Shown piece by piece: positions 28,595 to 37,864 of a stretch of DNA of 56,555 bases (position 1 is its first letter; every line of letters begins with the position of its first letter). Source of the stretch: Candidatus Woesearchaeota archaeon (GTDB taxonomy: Archaea > Nanobdellota > Nanobdellia > SCGC-AAA011-G17 > ARS1403); the NCBI GenBank assembly GCA_018302705.1, contig JAGVZI010000011.1, forward strand, positions 1 through 56,555, in the 5' to 3' direction. A program made the position numbers and the translations under genes. A model generated the notes under the pieces. That model saw only the letters and a program-made list of their open reading frames with translations, was not told where the DNA came from and did no database searches.

Positions 28595-29572
28595 TTACTC
28601 TCCATCGAATAAATAATTCGGCAAATAACTTTTTTTGTAAGTATCCTGGAATTCAATAAGGTTAAATCTTTCAATGATGTCTTTGAATTCAATCCGGATT
28701 TGCAGGATCGACTGCCTTATTTTTCCAGCATCCAGCGCTTCAATATCAATCTCCATGTCCCAGTCGCCGATGGTTTTGCTTGCCTGTACCACTTCTTTGG
28801 CGTTTCTTAAATAATTCATCAAGCTGGTTTCCCTTTCAAGTGTTAAGTGGTGCAGCTTTAAAAAAAGCCTTGAAGTATAAATCCCCAGCTTTTCCCTGTT
28901 GAGGCAGTATTTAAATCCCTTAATGATCTTTCTCTTCATCAGGCCCTCTAAAATTGATTTCACAGTCTTCGCATTTAATTCAGAATGTTTTGCAAGCTCG
29001 CTCATCTGCGCAGTTGGATAAAAGAGAAGTGCCTTGATCAGCTTCATCTCATTTTTATTTATTAAGCATCTCTCCCTGTCGCCTCCTATAATCTTCTCAT
29101 TATACACACCTTGAATTTTATGATCAGCAAGATAATTCCTTGGATAAAGGTAAGTTACAATATTAAGCACAACCTTGTAGTCGTTTAGGTTAGGCATTAG
29201 TGTAGAAATCTCTTTCAGCTCTTTGTTAAACTTAGACGGGTTCGGAGAGATAAATTCAACTGCAAGATCGTACTCCCCAGTAAGCTCATATATGGCTGCA
29301 ACATAAGGATTGTTCTCCAGCACTCTCAAGATCTCTTTTTTATCCTGCTCAGCAACATAAACTCCTCTTAAATAAGTCTTGAATAAAACCTGCCCAAAAT
29401 AAGAGTAGTCAAAAACACAATATGGATTTTTAATTATGCCTTCTTCCTTAAGGGCATCAAACCCGTATTTTATCCTCTGGGAGCTTTTTCTTAAAGCCCT
29501 GGAAACCTCTTTTAGCCTCATCCTCGCATTTTCTGACCGAAGATAAAGGGCATTATAATCAATTTTAACCAT
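28595..29572 (-). CDS. Lrp/AsnC-type transcriptional regulator with two tandem units
   Basis: Two wHTH plus RAM-like segments (EYDLAVEFISPN..., DWDMEIDIEALDAGKI). Confidence 0.82.
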   Translation of the reverse strand: MVKIDYNALYLRSENARMRLKEVSRALRKSSQRIKYGFDALKEEGIIKNPYCVFDYSYFGQVLFKTYLRGVYVAEQDKKEILRVLENNPYVAAIYELTGEYDLAVEFISPNPSKFNKELKEISTLMPNLNDYKVVLNIVTYLYPRNYLADHKIQGVYNEKIIGGDRERCLINKNEMKLIKALLFYPTAQMSELAKHSELNAKTVKSILEGLMKRKIIKGFKYCLNREKLGIYTSRLFLKLHHLTLERETSLMNYLRNAKEVVQASKTIGDWDMEIDIEALDAGKIRQSILQIRIEFKDIIERFNLIEFQDTYKKSYLPNYLFDGE

Positions 29573-29705
29573 CTAGCAAAACAAATTTTTATTAATTAAT
29601 AAATTTTACTGTTTTTTAGGTAGAAAATAAAAAAGAAGACCAGCTAAGTTTATATATAAGAAGAGTAAAAACAAGTGCATAATTACTGCAAAAAATTCAT
29701 GTCGT

Positions 29706-29749
29706 AAATATTATATAAATATTATATAAATATTATATAAATATTATTT
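29706..29749 (+). repeat. 11-bp tandem repeat (AAATATTATAT x4, last copy AAATATTATTT)
   Basis: Read directly; lies immediately upstream of the ORF at 29761. Confidence 0.92.
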
Positions 29750-29760
29750 AAGGAGCTCAG

Positions 29761-30396
29761 GTGTTAGGTTCTAATATAAGAGAAGTTGTGAAAAGTGAAG
29801 GTGTTATGAAAAGAGATGGCTTAGATGACTTAGAAGCCTTATTAGCAGCAGGGGTAGGTGAAAGAGTTATTCAGGATCAATTATTAGTGGCATCTAGGGT
29901 TAGTGCATTATTAAATGGAGTACGAGAGTGGGTAGAGGATATGTATTTCTCGCTAGGAAATAATATTGGCATGAGCGGGAATAGCAGGCATTCACTAGCT
30001 CTAATGTGCAGCTATGGGAATGGGAGCCCATTACAGGGATTAAGGCTGGGAAGATATCTAGGAAATGACGTCCTAAAAGGCAGTCCAGTGGATTTGATGG
30101 GAGACAATTCTGAGGCAAGAAGAACGCTAAGAGAGATTAGAAGCAGGGAGGGGATAGGCTCTTTAGTTATTAATGGAACTTACAGTTTATACCACAGCGG
30201 GGTGCAGCTGCCAGGTGCTAATCTGCAGGCTGCTGAATATGGCGATGAAGTAGAAAGGGGGAGCAGAACAGAGGCAATGATAGCTTTTTCAAAAAGGCAT
30301 CCTACTCATAGTAGCAGCCCTGTCTGGTTTTACAAGCTGAACGGAAATAGAAGCATAATTCAAAACGGAAGAGAATACGAGCTTACCTCAAATTAA
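29761..30396 (+). CDS. Hypothetical protein (GTG start)
   Basis: 211-aa ORF, preceded by AAGGAG-like sequence and tandem AT repeats. Confidence 0.6.
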   Translation: MLGSNIREVVKSEGVMKRDGLDDLEALLAAGVGERVIQDQLLVASRVSALLNGVREWVEDMYFSLGNNIGMSGNSRHSLALMCSYGNGSPLQGLRLGRYLGNDVLKGSPVDLMGDNSEARRTLREIRSREGIGSLVINGTYSLYHSGVQLPGANLQAAEYGDEVERGSRTEAMIAFSKRHPTHSSSPVWFYKLNGNRSIIQNGREYELTSN

Positions 30397-30459
30397 AATT
30401 TAAAATTAAAATAAAATTTAAAATTAAAAAATTAAAAAAATAAAAAAGGGTGGCGACAA

Positions 30460-30564
30460 TTAAAATTCGTCTCCATCATCGTCGCCGTCCCCGCCATCAT
30501 CGTCATCGTCATCAAAATCGTCGTCGTCGTAACCATATCCTACTTTAAATTCATCAAATGCCAT
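30460..30564 (-). CDS. 34-aa aspartate-rich microprotein
   Basis: MAFDEFKVGYGYDDDDFDDDDDDGGDGDDDGDEF; below the ORF-track cutoff. Confidence 0.6.
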   Translation of the reverse strand: MAFDEFKVGYGYDDDDFDDDDDDGGDGDDDGDEF

Positions 30565-30679
30565 TTTGTATCCTTCCTTTTAGATAGTGCTTCTATCAAG
30601 AATAAAGGATTTTTAACCCTTTCGGTTCTGCAGAATAATCTCCTCCTAATATCTTTCTATATCTCTAAATCCTAAGCCT

Positions 30680-31024
30680 CTAGTAATCCTCTTGCTCCCC
30701 TTGCTCCCCTTGCTCATAGCCGCCTTCTTCACTATAGCCTTCTTCAGCTTCAAATTCCTCTTGATCTCCCTCGCCGTATTTCTTTCCCTTCTTTCCTCTT
30801 TCCCTTCTTCCTTCGCCTTTTATTTCGCTTCCCTTTTGAAGCAGCTTTACTTTCTGGGCCTGCTTTCCTCTTTCTGTGTCAACTGCATCAAAGCTCACTT
30901 TATCATTCTCTCTCAGCATTGCTCCATTCAAAGCAGAAAAATGGACAAAGTAATCTTGCTCATCCTCCCCTTTAATAAAGCCATATCCCTTTTTTAGGTT
31001 ATACCACTTAACTGTGCCTTCCAT
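30680..31024 (-). CDS. Cold-shock domain protein with a long acidic/basic tail
   Basis: MEGTVKWYNLKKGYGFIKGEDEQDYFVHFSAL (CSD RNP motifs), then KGEGRREGKKGKKY... and EGGYEQGEQGEQEDY tail. Confidence 0.93.
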   Translation of the reverse strand: MEGTVKWYNLKKGYGFIKGEDEQDYFVHFSALNGAMLRENDKVSFDAVDTERGKQAQKVKLLQKGSEIKGEGRRERGKKGKKYGEGDQEEFEAEEGYSEEGGYEQGEQGEQEDY

Positions 31025-31198
31025 TTTAATTTTTCCTCCTCACAATACAAGAAAAAGAAGATTCTCTGTTTTCAAGATGCTCTCTCATTCCTGTATCTCC
31101 TGAGCTAATTCCCATAAATTATGAGTATTTAAAGCTTACTTTTTGCAACAGAATCATTTCCAAAAAAGTTATAAACGTAAAAAAGTTTCTATGAAAAC

Positions 31199-31543
31199 AT
31201 GCCATTAAAAGCTGCCAAAAAAATAATCGAAGAAGAAGCGCCTGATCTTATTGAAAAAACTATTGAAAAAACCAAGAATCATGCAAGAGAAAAGACATTG
31301 TATTTGCACAGCCAGTTTAAAGAGCATTCTTCAACAGCAATTATAGCGGCATTGTCGCTAGTAATAGGGTTGGTGTGGAAAGACCTGGTTGTAAAGGTTG
31401 TAGATAATCTACTCAAGCCGCATATAGCAAGCAGATATCCTTACTTGTCAGAATTAATAACCGCAGTTATAGTTACAATCTTCGCAATCCTTGTAATGGC
31501 CTTTGTCTCAAGATGGGCTAAAAAGGAAGAGAAAAAGTCATAG
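31199..31543 (+). CDS. DUF5654-like small membrane protein
   Basis: Two TM helices: ALSLVIGLVWKDLVVKVVDNLL, LITAVIVTIFAILVMAFVSRWA. Confidence 0.6.
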   Translation: MPLKAAKKIIEEEAPDLIEKTIEKTKNHAREKTLYLHSQFKEHSSTAIIAALSLVIGLVWKDLVVKVVDNLLKPHIASRYPYLSELITAVIVTIFAILVMAFVSRWAKKEEKKS

Positions 31544-32365
31544 TGAATCTAAAGGGCTTTTAACCTTTATCATGTTTTTAGAAGCAGTGTGCAAGTATAT
31601 CATTGTAGTTTCAGGAGAATTATGACCAAGCAAGTTTTGCACGTCGGTAACTGCATAATTGTTTTCAATTAAATGGGTTGCAAATGAGTGCCTTAATGTA
31701 TGTGTATGAACATTTTTTCTTATCTTTGCTTTCTTCGCAGCTTCTCTTATTATGGCAGCGATAGTTCTTTGGCTTATATGATTATTTTTATTTCCAGGAA
31801 AAAGCCAATTAATAGTTTTGTTTTTTTCTGCATATTCTTTTAATTCATCTTTAATGCTTTCCGCAATAATGAAAATCCGATCCTTGTTGCCTTTTCCTTT
31901 CCTAACCCACCCAAAATTATTCTCAATTTCAAGATCTTCTGATTTTAAATTTACAAGCTCAGAAACTCTTAACCCAGCAGAATACATCAGCTTTATCATC
32001 AACTTGTGCTTTTGATTTCCTATAACCTCAATTAATCTCTTAATCTCATCTTTTGTAAGAACAACAGGCAGCCTTTTAGGCACCTTTGAATACTTTATAT
32101 TTAACCTCATCCTCCTGTTTAAAACCTGCTCAAAAAAAAATTTTAGGGCATTTAAATTGACATTGATTGTGTTGCCTGATGGTTCCTTCTTACTCCTTTT
32201 AATAACGTTATTGAGATACTCTCTAACATCCACTTTGGTGACGGTTACTGGGTCTTTTCTGCATTTTCTGAAAAATTTAAGGATAAAATATAGGTAGGTT
32301 TTTATAGTCCTTTGGCTGTATCCTCTCCTTAGCATTTCACGGATAACTTTATACTCAATCTCCAT
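31538..32365 (-). CDS. XerA-like tyrosine recombinase
   Basis: Core-binding domain plus catalytic R (GLRVSELVNL), HTLRHSFATHL, LGHNSPETTMIYLH. Confidence 0.92.
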   Translation of the reverse strand: MEIEYKVIREMLRRGYSQRTIKTYLYFILKFFRKCRKDPVTVTKVDVREYLNNVIKRSKKEPSGNTINVNLNALKFFFEQVLNRRMRLNIKYSKVPKRLPVVLTKDEIKRLIEVIGNQKHKLMIKLMYSAGLRVSELVNLKSEDLEIENNFGWVRKGKGNKDRIFIIAESIKDELKEYAEKNKTINWLFPGNKNNHISQRTIAAIIREAAKKAKIRKNVHTHTLRHSFATHLIENNYAVTDVQNLLGHNSPETTMIYLHTASKNMIKVKSPLDSL

Positions 32366-32616
32366 AAAGATAAGATTATTTCAAACTTAAAATATCTTAT
32401 TGTAAACTTAAAAGTTACTACAAAAAATTTCACGACGCTTTAAAAATTTCACCTAATTTGACTTCATATACGCAAAATTCTGCATTCTGCTTATATGAAC
32501 TATTAGTTTCAATTTTTGAGTCAGCCTAAAAGTGGATTGGGCAAGAATAATTTACCACTATATAGTTGCTATTAACCGAAAGATTTAAATAGTAGTTGTT
32601 CTTTTCTAATCTTAAG

Positions 32617-32889
32617 ATGGAAAGACCAAAAGATTATATGGAAAATCCTTACATTGGACCACAAGGTGAAACTTGCCATACTGTGGAAGCTCTTCGAGCT
32701 GCACAAGAAGATTATAAAAGAACCTTTTTAACTTTTATTGGACCACAAGGTGAAACTTGCAGAACTCATGAAGCTTTAGAAGCTGCAAGAGCAGAATATA
32801 ATAGAAGATTTAATCAACCAATTGAAATACCGGGGATTAATCTTAAAATTGATCTTACTCCAATAAAAATTATGGATGACTTAAGATAA
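32617..32889 (+). CDS. Hypothetical protein with two tandem ~33-aa repeats
   Basis: YIGPQGETCHTVEALRAAQEDYKR / FIGPQGETCRTHEALEAARAEYNR. Start taken at MERPKDYM, downstream of CCGAAAGATTTAAATA promoter. Confidence 0.6.
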   Translation: MERPKDYMENPYIGPQGETCHTVEALRAAQEDYKRTFLTFIGPQGETCRTHEALEAARAEYNRRFNQPIEIPGINLKIDLTPIKIMDDLR

Positions 32890-33042
32890 TTACTTATTCT
32901 TGCCCTTTATTCTTTTATTTCATTGAACTTCGTTCTAGATATACGGCTGACTCAAAAACTCTAAAATTTTGCCTTCGGCATCGTTGCACTAAATTTTAGG
33001 TCTTCCCGTTGGTCAGACGAAACTAACAAGGATTATGTCTAA

Positions 33043-33463
33043 TTCAGAATTCGGGCTAAAAGATAGAAACCGAAAGATTTATTCTCTATTCAGTTTTATA
33101 GAATTGAATTGCAACCCACACATACCCTTGCCTGCCGCTTTGCCGAGGCTAGTTACATAAGCATTTGCTTCAAATGGTAACATTTCCCCTGCTTTTTCTT
33201 GATTAGCTGCTTGATTCAACCGTCTAAGATATTCTTCATCCATACTATCTGGACCATTTATTCCGCTTGCGTCAAAGCCGATTAATTTAGGTCGAACAGA
33301 TAATGGTTCAGCATTTACTATTTTTTTTGATTCAGCATCTACCAATCTGCCTTCCAAATCAAAATCTAAACGTTTCATAGCATAAGTTAATAATAGTATA
33401 TTTATAAATCTTTCGGTTAATTTACCACTTCAGAGTTAATATTGATAACGCCCGAATTCTGAA
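33043..33463. repeat. Nested inverted repeats flanking the 33079-33378 gene
   Basis: TTCAGAATTCGGGC (33043-33056) / GCCCGAATTCTGAA (33450-33463); AACCGAAAGATTTAT (33068-33082) / ATAAATCTTTCGGTT (33404-33418). Confidence 0.8.
33079..33378 (-). CDS. Hypothetical protein
   Basis: 99-aa ORF with BRE/TATA-like promoter AACCGAAAGATTTATAAAT upstream on the minus strand. Confidence 0.55.
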   Translation of the reverse strand: MKRLDFDLEGRLVDAESKKIVNAEPLSVRPKLIGFDASGINGPDSMDEEYLRRLNQAANQEKAGEMLPFEANAYVTSLGKAAGKGMCGLQFNSIKLNRE

Positions 33464-33765
33464 CTCAAAATCCTTCGAATTTTGCCACGCTGCGCTCTCC
33501 TCCTTTCAGTCGTCGGAAGACATAACAGGAATTAAATGGAATATTACTCGGAGCACCACCCAGGGGGGAAGATAATAATATCTTCATCTAAAAAAATCAA
33601 AAAGTTTGTTTAGATTTGGTGCTCCTGCGTCATACTCAAAAATTATATTGTTTCGTGGCGGTTTTCATTGCATTCAAACCTACTCAACATATATTTTTTG
33701 GTTTTTCTCTGCACTCAAAAAACCCATTTAACAGCAATTATGTCCAGTATTACTCGGGTACGATT

Positions 33766-34368
33766 TTAAGATCGCTTCCTAAACCATGCTTGTAAGAAAG
33801 TCGTGTTTTTTAGTCGTACCTTTTCATTTTCAATCAGAACAAAATAATCTTCAAACAATTTCTTAAGCTCTTCTTCTCTCCAAAACGCAAAAAATCTGCT
33901 TGTATTTCCAGATTTATCTTCAACCAAACCTTCTCCTTCTCCTTCTTTAACACAAACATAAAGAATTCCATTGTCTTTAAGAATGAGATTTAGTTTTTTA
34001 ATGACTTTAGGTAATTTTGATTTTGGGATATGTAATAAAGACGTTACCGCCCATACTCCATCAAAAGAGTTATCTTTGAAATCTAACCTTTCAATGTCCA
34101 TCACAAAAGCATTAAGCCCTTTTTCTTTGCATAGCTTAATCATCTCTTCAGATAAATCAATGGCAGTAACATCTAAACCTCTTTCCTTAAAATAAAGTGA
34201 GTGATCTCCAGAACCGCATCCCAAATCTAGTATCTTTTTACCATTCAGCAAATCGATAAATCTTTGAAATTCATATCTCCTTATCAAATCCATTAATTTT
34301 TTGAATTTTTCAGAAAATTCTTTTGTGTTTTGGTTGTATGATTCAATTGTTTTCTTTTTGCAATCCAT
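33766..34368 (-). CDS. Class I SAM-dependent methyltransferase
   Basis: KILDLGCGSGDHSLYFKERGLDVTAIDLSEEMI; start MDCKKKTIESYNQNTKEF favoured by an upstream TATA-like element. Confidence 0.9.
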   Translation of the reverse strand: MDCKKKTIESYNQNTKEFSEKFKKLMDLIRRYEFQRFIDLLNGKKILDLGCGSGDHSLYFKERGLDVTAIDLSEEMIKLCKEKGLNAFVMDIERLDFKDNSFDGVWAVTSLLHIPKSKLPKVIKKLNLILKDNGILYVCVKEGEGEGLVEDKSGNTSRFFAFWREEELKKLFEDYFVLIENEKVRLKNTTFLQAWFRKRS

Positions 34369-34554
34369 ATGCCTTATATCGCCCCTCTGAACATTATAAA
34401 TATTACTAAAGTCGTGCCCTGCGTCATACTCGTCTCCGCTCAAGTTTTACCTCACATTCTGTTAGATAGCTTAACAGCGATTAAAAACAAGGAGGACTAG
34501 CGCATTTAATCCGTCTTAGTACAGGGCAAATAAGCTGAAAGAAAACTTAAATAC

Positions 34555-35583
34555 TTGAAAAATTCTTTGAAATGCATGCTTGAAATTCAGGGCGATTATT
34601 TAGAAGGCGGCGGTGCGATAATGCGTTTAGCTTTGGCCTTGTCGATTCTAGCTAAAAAACCATTTGCAATAACAAACATCAGGAAAGGAAGAAAAGAGCC
34701 AGGCTTAAAAGAGCAGCACCTTCAGACAGTTCGGGCAGCAGCAAAGCTGTGCAATGCAAGAATTGAAGGGGATGAATTGCACTCCACGCAGCTCTCATTT
34801 TCTCCAAGAAAAATAACGAATACAAATTTAGAAGTTAATATTTCAACAGCAGGCTCGACAGCCCTTGTTTTGCAATCATTGCTAATCATAGGAACAAAAT
34901 ATAATCTTAATATCCACATTTTAGGAGGGGGAACTTTTAATCTTCATGCTCCCAGTTTAATTTACATGCAGAAAACGCTTCTTCCAGTATTGGAAAGGAT
35001 GAATTACAAACCCTCTATAGAAGTGGTCAATAATGGCTTTTATCCAAAAGGCGGTGCCGAGTTAAAAATTAAAACAAGGAAAACAAATTTAGAGCCGTTG
35101 GAATTAAAAGAGAGGGGGAAGTTAAATTCAGTTTCATGCTATTCCTTCGCATCAACGCATTTGAAAGAAAGAAAAGTGGCAGAAAGGCAATCTGAAACTG
35201 CAAGAAAATTGCTTGAAGAGTACGAGATAAATATATGCAATAAATATGTTCAATCTCCCTGCCCTGGATCAGGTATACTTCTGGCTGCAGGCTTTGAAAA
35301 CACATTTCTGGGATTCGATGTCCCGGGAGAAAAACAAAAAACAGCAGAAATGGTTGGGGAGGAAGCGGCACTGGGGTTTAAAACTCAAATAGATTCTGGA
35401 GCAACAGTGGACGAATTCATGGCAGATCAGATACTTCCTTATCTAGCCCTTGCAAAAGGAAAATCGCAAATAAAAATCCCTCACTTGACTAGGCATGCGG
35501 AAACAAACATCTGGCTGATCAAACAGTTTTTAAATGTTGATTTTCAAGTAAAGGATAGGATAATTTATGTAAATCCAAAATAA
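34555..35583 (+). CDS. rtcA: RNA 3'-terminal phosphate cyclase
   Basis: GDYLEGGGAIMRLALALSILAKKPFAITNIRKGRKEPGLKEQHLQTVRAA; GGGTFNLHAP; HLTRHAETNIWLI. Confidence 0.94.
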   Translation: MKNSLKCMLEIQGDYLEGGGAIMRLALALSILAKKPFAITNIRKGRKEPGLKEQHLQTVRAAAKLCNARIEGDELHSTQLSFSPRKITNTNLEVNISTAGSTALVLQSLLIIGTKYNLNIHILGGGTFNLHAPSLIYMQKTLLPVLERMNYKPSIEVVNNGFYPKGGAELKIKTRKTNLEPLELKERGKLNSVSCYSFASTHLKERKVAERQSETARKLLEEYEINICNKYVQSPCPGSGILLAAGFENTFLGFDVPGEKQKTAEMVGEEAALGFKTQIDSGATVDEFMADQILPYLALAKGKSQIKIPHLTRHAETNIWLIKQFLNVDFQVKDRIIYVNPK

Positions 35584-35613
35584 ATTAAAAATAATTTAAA
35601 TAATGAAACAAAG

Positions 35614-35982
35614 ATGAAGAAGTCAACTATGGCAATAACTGCATTGGTAATTATAGTTATAGCGGTATTCTTCTTCACGAGGACAAAAGAAGCAGAAGCA
35701 GGAATGTATGATGAATTTGCAAAATGCATAACCGGGCAAGGAGCAATTTTCTACGGCTCGTTCCAATGCATTCACTGCGCAACTCAAAAAAGTCTTTTTG
35801 GGAATTCAATGCAGTATATAAGTTATGTCGAATGCGGGCCTTTAGGCGGACATCAAATACTTATCTGCCAGCAGGCGGGAATTACAGGTTATCCATCATG
35901 GATAATTGGAAATAAAAAATATGAAGGGGTGCAGCAATTAGATAAGTTAGCTGGTTTAACAGGGTGCCAATTACCTCAATAG
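35614..35982 (+). CDS. Membrane-anchored thioredoxin-like protein (CIHC)
   Basis: N-terminal TM, FYGSFQCIHCATQKSLFG and GYPSWIIGNKKYEGVQ (cis-Pro loop). Confidence 0.85.
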   Translation: MKKSTMAITALVIIVIAVFFFTRTKEAEAGMYDEFAKCITGQGAIFYGSFQCIHCATQKSLFGNSMQYISYVECGPLGGHQILICQQAGITGYPSWIIGNKKYEGVQQLDKLAGLTGCQLPQ

Positions 35983-36053
35983 TTCCGGAAGTTTTAGTGT
36001 TTTTAACATTAATAAGTGATATTTTTATAGGATTTCTGGGAATAAATTTAATA

Positions 36054-36482
36054 ATGAAACTAGAAATAGTTGAAGACCTTAAAAATTTCTTAAAGAGAAA
36101 CCCTCTATTGCTGGCTCTTATTGTTTCTTTGGTTGCAACTTCAGGAAGTTTATTTTATTCTGAAATCCTTGGATATACGCCATGCAAGCTCTGCTGGTTC
36201 CAGAGGATCTTCATGTATCCATTGCCGATAATTTTCGGTGTGGCATTAAAGAATAAAGATTTTAAAATTAAGAGATATGCAATCTCGCTGGCAATAATTG
36301 GAGCCTTGATAGCAGCATATCATTATTCAATCCAAGTATTCCAGTTCACAACAGCGTGCGGCGCAAATTCAGAAGTCCCTTGCAACATTGTATACTCTTT
36401 CGAGCTGGGTTATATTACAATTCCGATGATGGCGCTGACTGCTTTCATTTTAATTATTATTTTAATGCACAAGAAATATTAA
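36054..36482 (+). CDS. DsbB-family disulfide bond formation protein
   Basis: LGYTPCKLCWFQRIFMYPLPII, TACGANSEVPCNIV, four TM helices. Confidence 0.9.
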   Translation: MKLEIVEDLKNFLKRNPLLLALIVSLVATSGSLFYSEILGYTPCKLCWFQRIFMYPLPIIFGVALKNKDFKIKRYAISLAIIGALIAAYHYSIQVFQFTTACGANSEVPCNIVYSFELGYITIPMMALTAFILIIILMHKKY

Positions 36483-36506
36483 ATACTTCCCCCCTATCTT
36501 TAAATT

Positions 36507-37280
36507 ATGTTATTTATTGGTATAGATTTAGCCTGGTCAGAAAATAATAAATCAGGAATAGCAATTTTGGAAGGGGATAAAAAACAAGCAAAATTGATTT
36601 CAGTTTCTTTAGCCTTAAAAGATTCCGAAATAATTGAGTTCATAGAAAAATACGCAAAAAATAACAATACTTTAATTTCAATAGATGCTCCCTTGATAGT
36701 TCCCAATGAAGAGGGAAGAAGATTAGCAGAGGCTTTAGTTGGGAATTTATTCAGAAAATTCAACGCAGGAGCTCACCCTTCAAACAGAAAACGCTTGAGT
36801 TCATTTACAGGAAGTATAAGAGGAGAAGAAATATCAAAATTATTAGAAAAATTAAATTTTGAACATTCTCCTTATATAGAAAAACAAGAGCAATCAAGAA
36901 AATTCTTTGAAGTTTATCCTCATCCATCCATGGTTGTTTTATTTAATCTTTCAACTGTAATCCCGTACAAATCAAAACCCAAAAGGACTTACACTTCAAG
37001 ATACAAAGCATTCCGGCAGTATCAAAACTATTTGAAGAATCTGAATATTAAAAATTCTTCTGAAGTTATCTTGCAAGATATAACAGAATTAAAAGCTCAA
37101 AAGCTAAAAGATTATGAAGATAAATTAGATGCAATTTTTTGCGCTTACCTATCCTATTATACTTGGCTCAATCCAGAGAAGTGCAAAGTTCTTGGAAATA
37201 TGAAAGAGGGGTATATTCTAACTCCTATTTTTGATTCCATGAAACTCTCACAAAGTTCACTTTTCAATAGTAAAATTTAA
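36507..37280 (+). CDS. DUF429 family (RNase H-like fold) protein
   Basis: FIGIDLAWSENNKSGIAIL..., ISIDAPLIVPNEEGRRLAEALVGNLF, KDYEDKLDAIFCAYLSYY. Confidence 0.82.
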   Translation: MLFIGIDLAWSENNKSGIAILEGDKKQAKLISVSLALKDSEIIEFIEKYAKNNNTLISIDAPLIVPNEEGRRLAEALVGNLFRKFNAGAHPSNRKRLSSFTGSIRGEEISKLLEKLNFEHSPYIEKQEQSRKFFEVYPHPSMVVLFNLSTVIPYKSKPKRTYTSRYKAFRQYQNYLKNLNIKNSSEVILQDITELKAQKLKDYEDKLDAIFCAYLSYYTWLNPEKCKVLGNMKEGYILTPIFDSMKLSQSSLFNSKI

Positions 37281-37292
37281 ATACAATTTTTT

Positions 37293-37844
37293 ATGCCTAA
37301 AAATATTATGAGATATATCGATTTTGTCGAGTTTTATAATACTGCATCTAGTGAATTGGATGAGGCTGAAAGGATGGAAGGATTCCTGGTTGAAATGCGT
37401 CAAGAGATTCCTATTACAAGAGGAGAATATGTGCAAAGCTCAATAAATCATCTGAGGGAGGCTATGGAAAACTTGGATTCCATAAGGCCTCAGCTGACAA
37501 AAAATATAGACGGGCTAGAAGCAAGATACCAAAAACTGATTGAGAGGGATAGAGAATTATACAAAAAACTGATAAGGGGGTTTAGAATTAATTTAGATGT
37601 TGCAATTTCTTTGCTTGAGACTGCAAGACGACAATATTTCTTTTTCAGAGGAAAAACAGAAGAGGGGTATCCTCATGAACAATTAATCTGTGATCTTTTG
37701 TTTCGTATGGAACATACTGCTGGAAGATTGCAATGCACTGAAGCATTCGCTAAACTAAGGCTTAATATAGGTCTTATTAAAGATGATTTGGAGCAAGTTT
37801 TGCAGAGGGATAAAAAATTTAGCGAAGTAACTGGCTTGAATTAA
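37293..37844 (+). CDS. Hypothetical helical protein
   Basis: 183-aa ORF, helical composition; no family recognised. Confidence 0.55.
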   Translation: MPKNIMRYIDFVEFYNTASSELDEAERMEGFLVEMRQEIPITRGEYVQSSINHLREAMENLDSIRPQLTKNIDGLEARYQKLIERDRELYKKLIRGFRINLDVAISLLETARRQYFFFRGKTEEGYPHEQLICDLLFRMEHTAGRLQCTEAFAKLRLNIGLIKDDLEQVLQRDKKFSEVTGLN

Positions 37845-37864
37845 AAGAGTAGATATAAATTAAT

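Noticed and set aside
31538-32365. Integrase as evidence for an integrated provirus or plasmid
   Set aside because: Looks like chromosomal XerA; no capsid, terminase or replication genes nearby. Local inverted repeats are reported separately.
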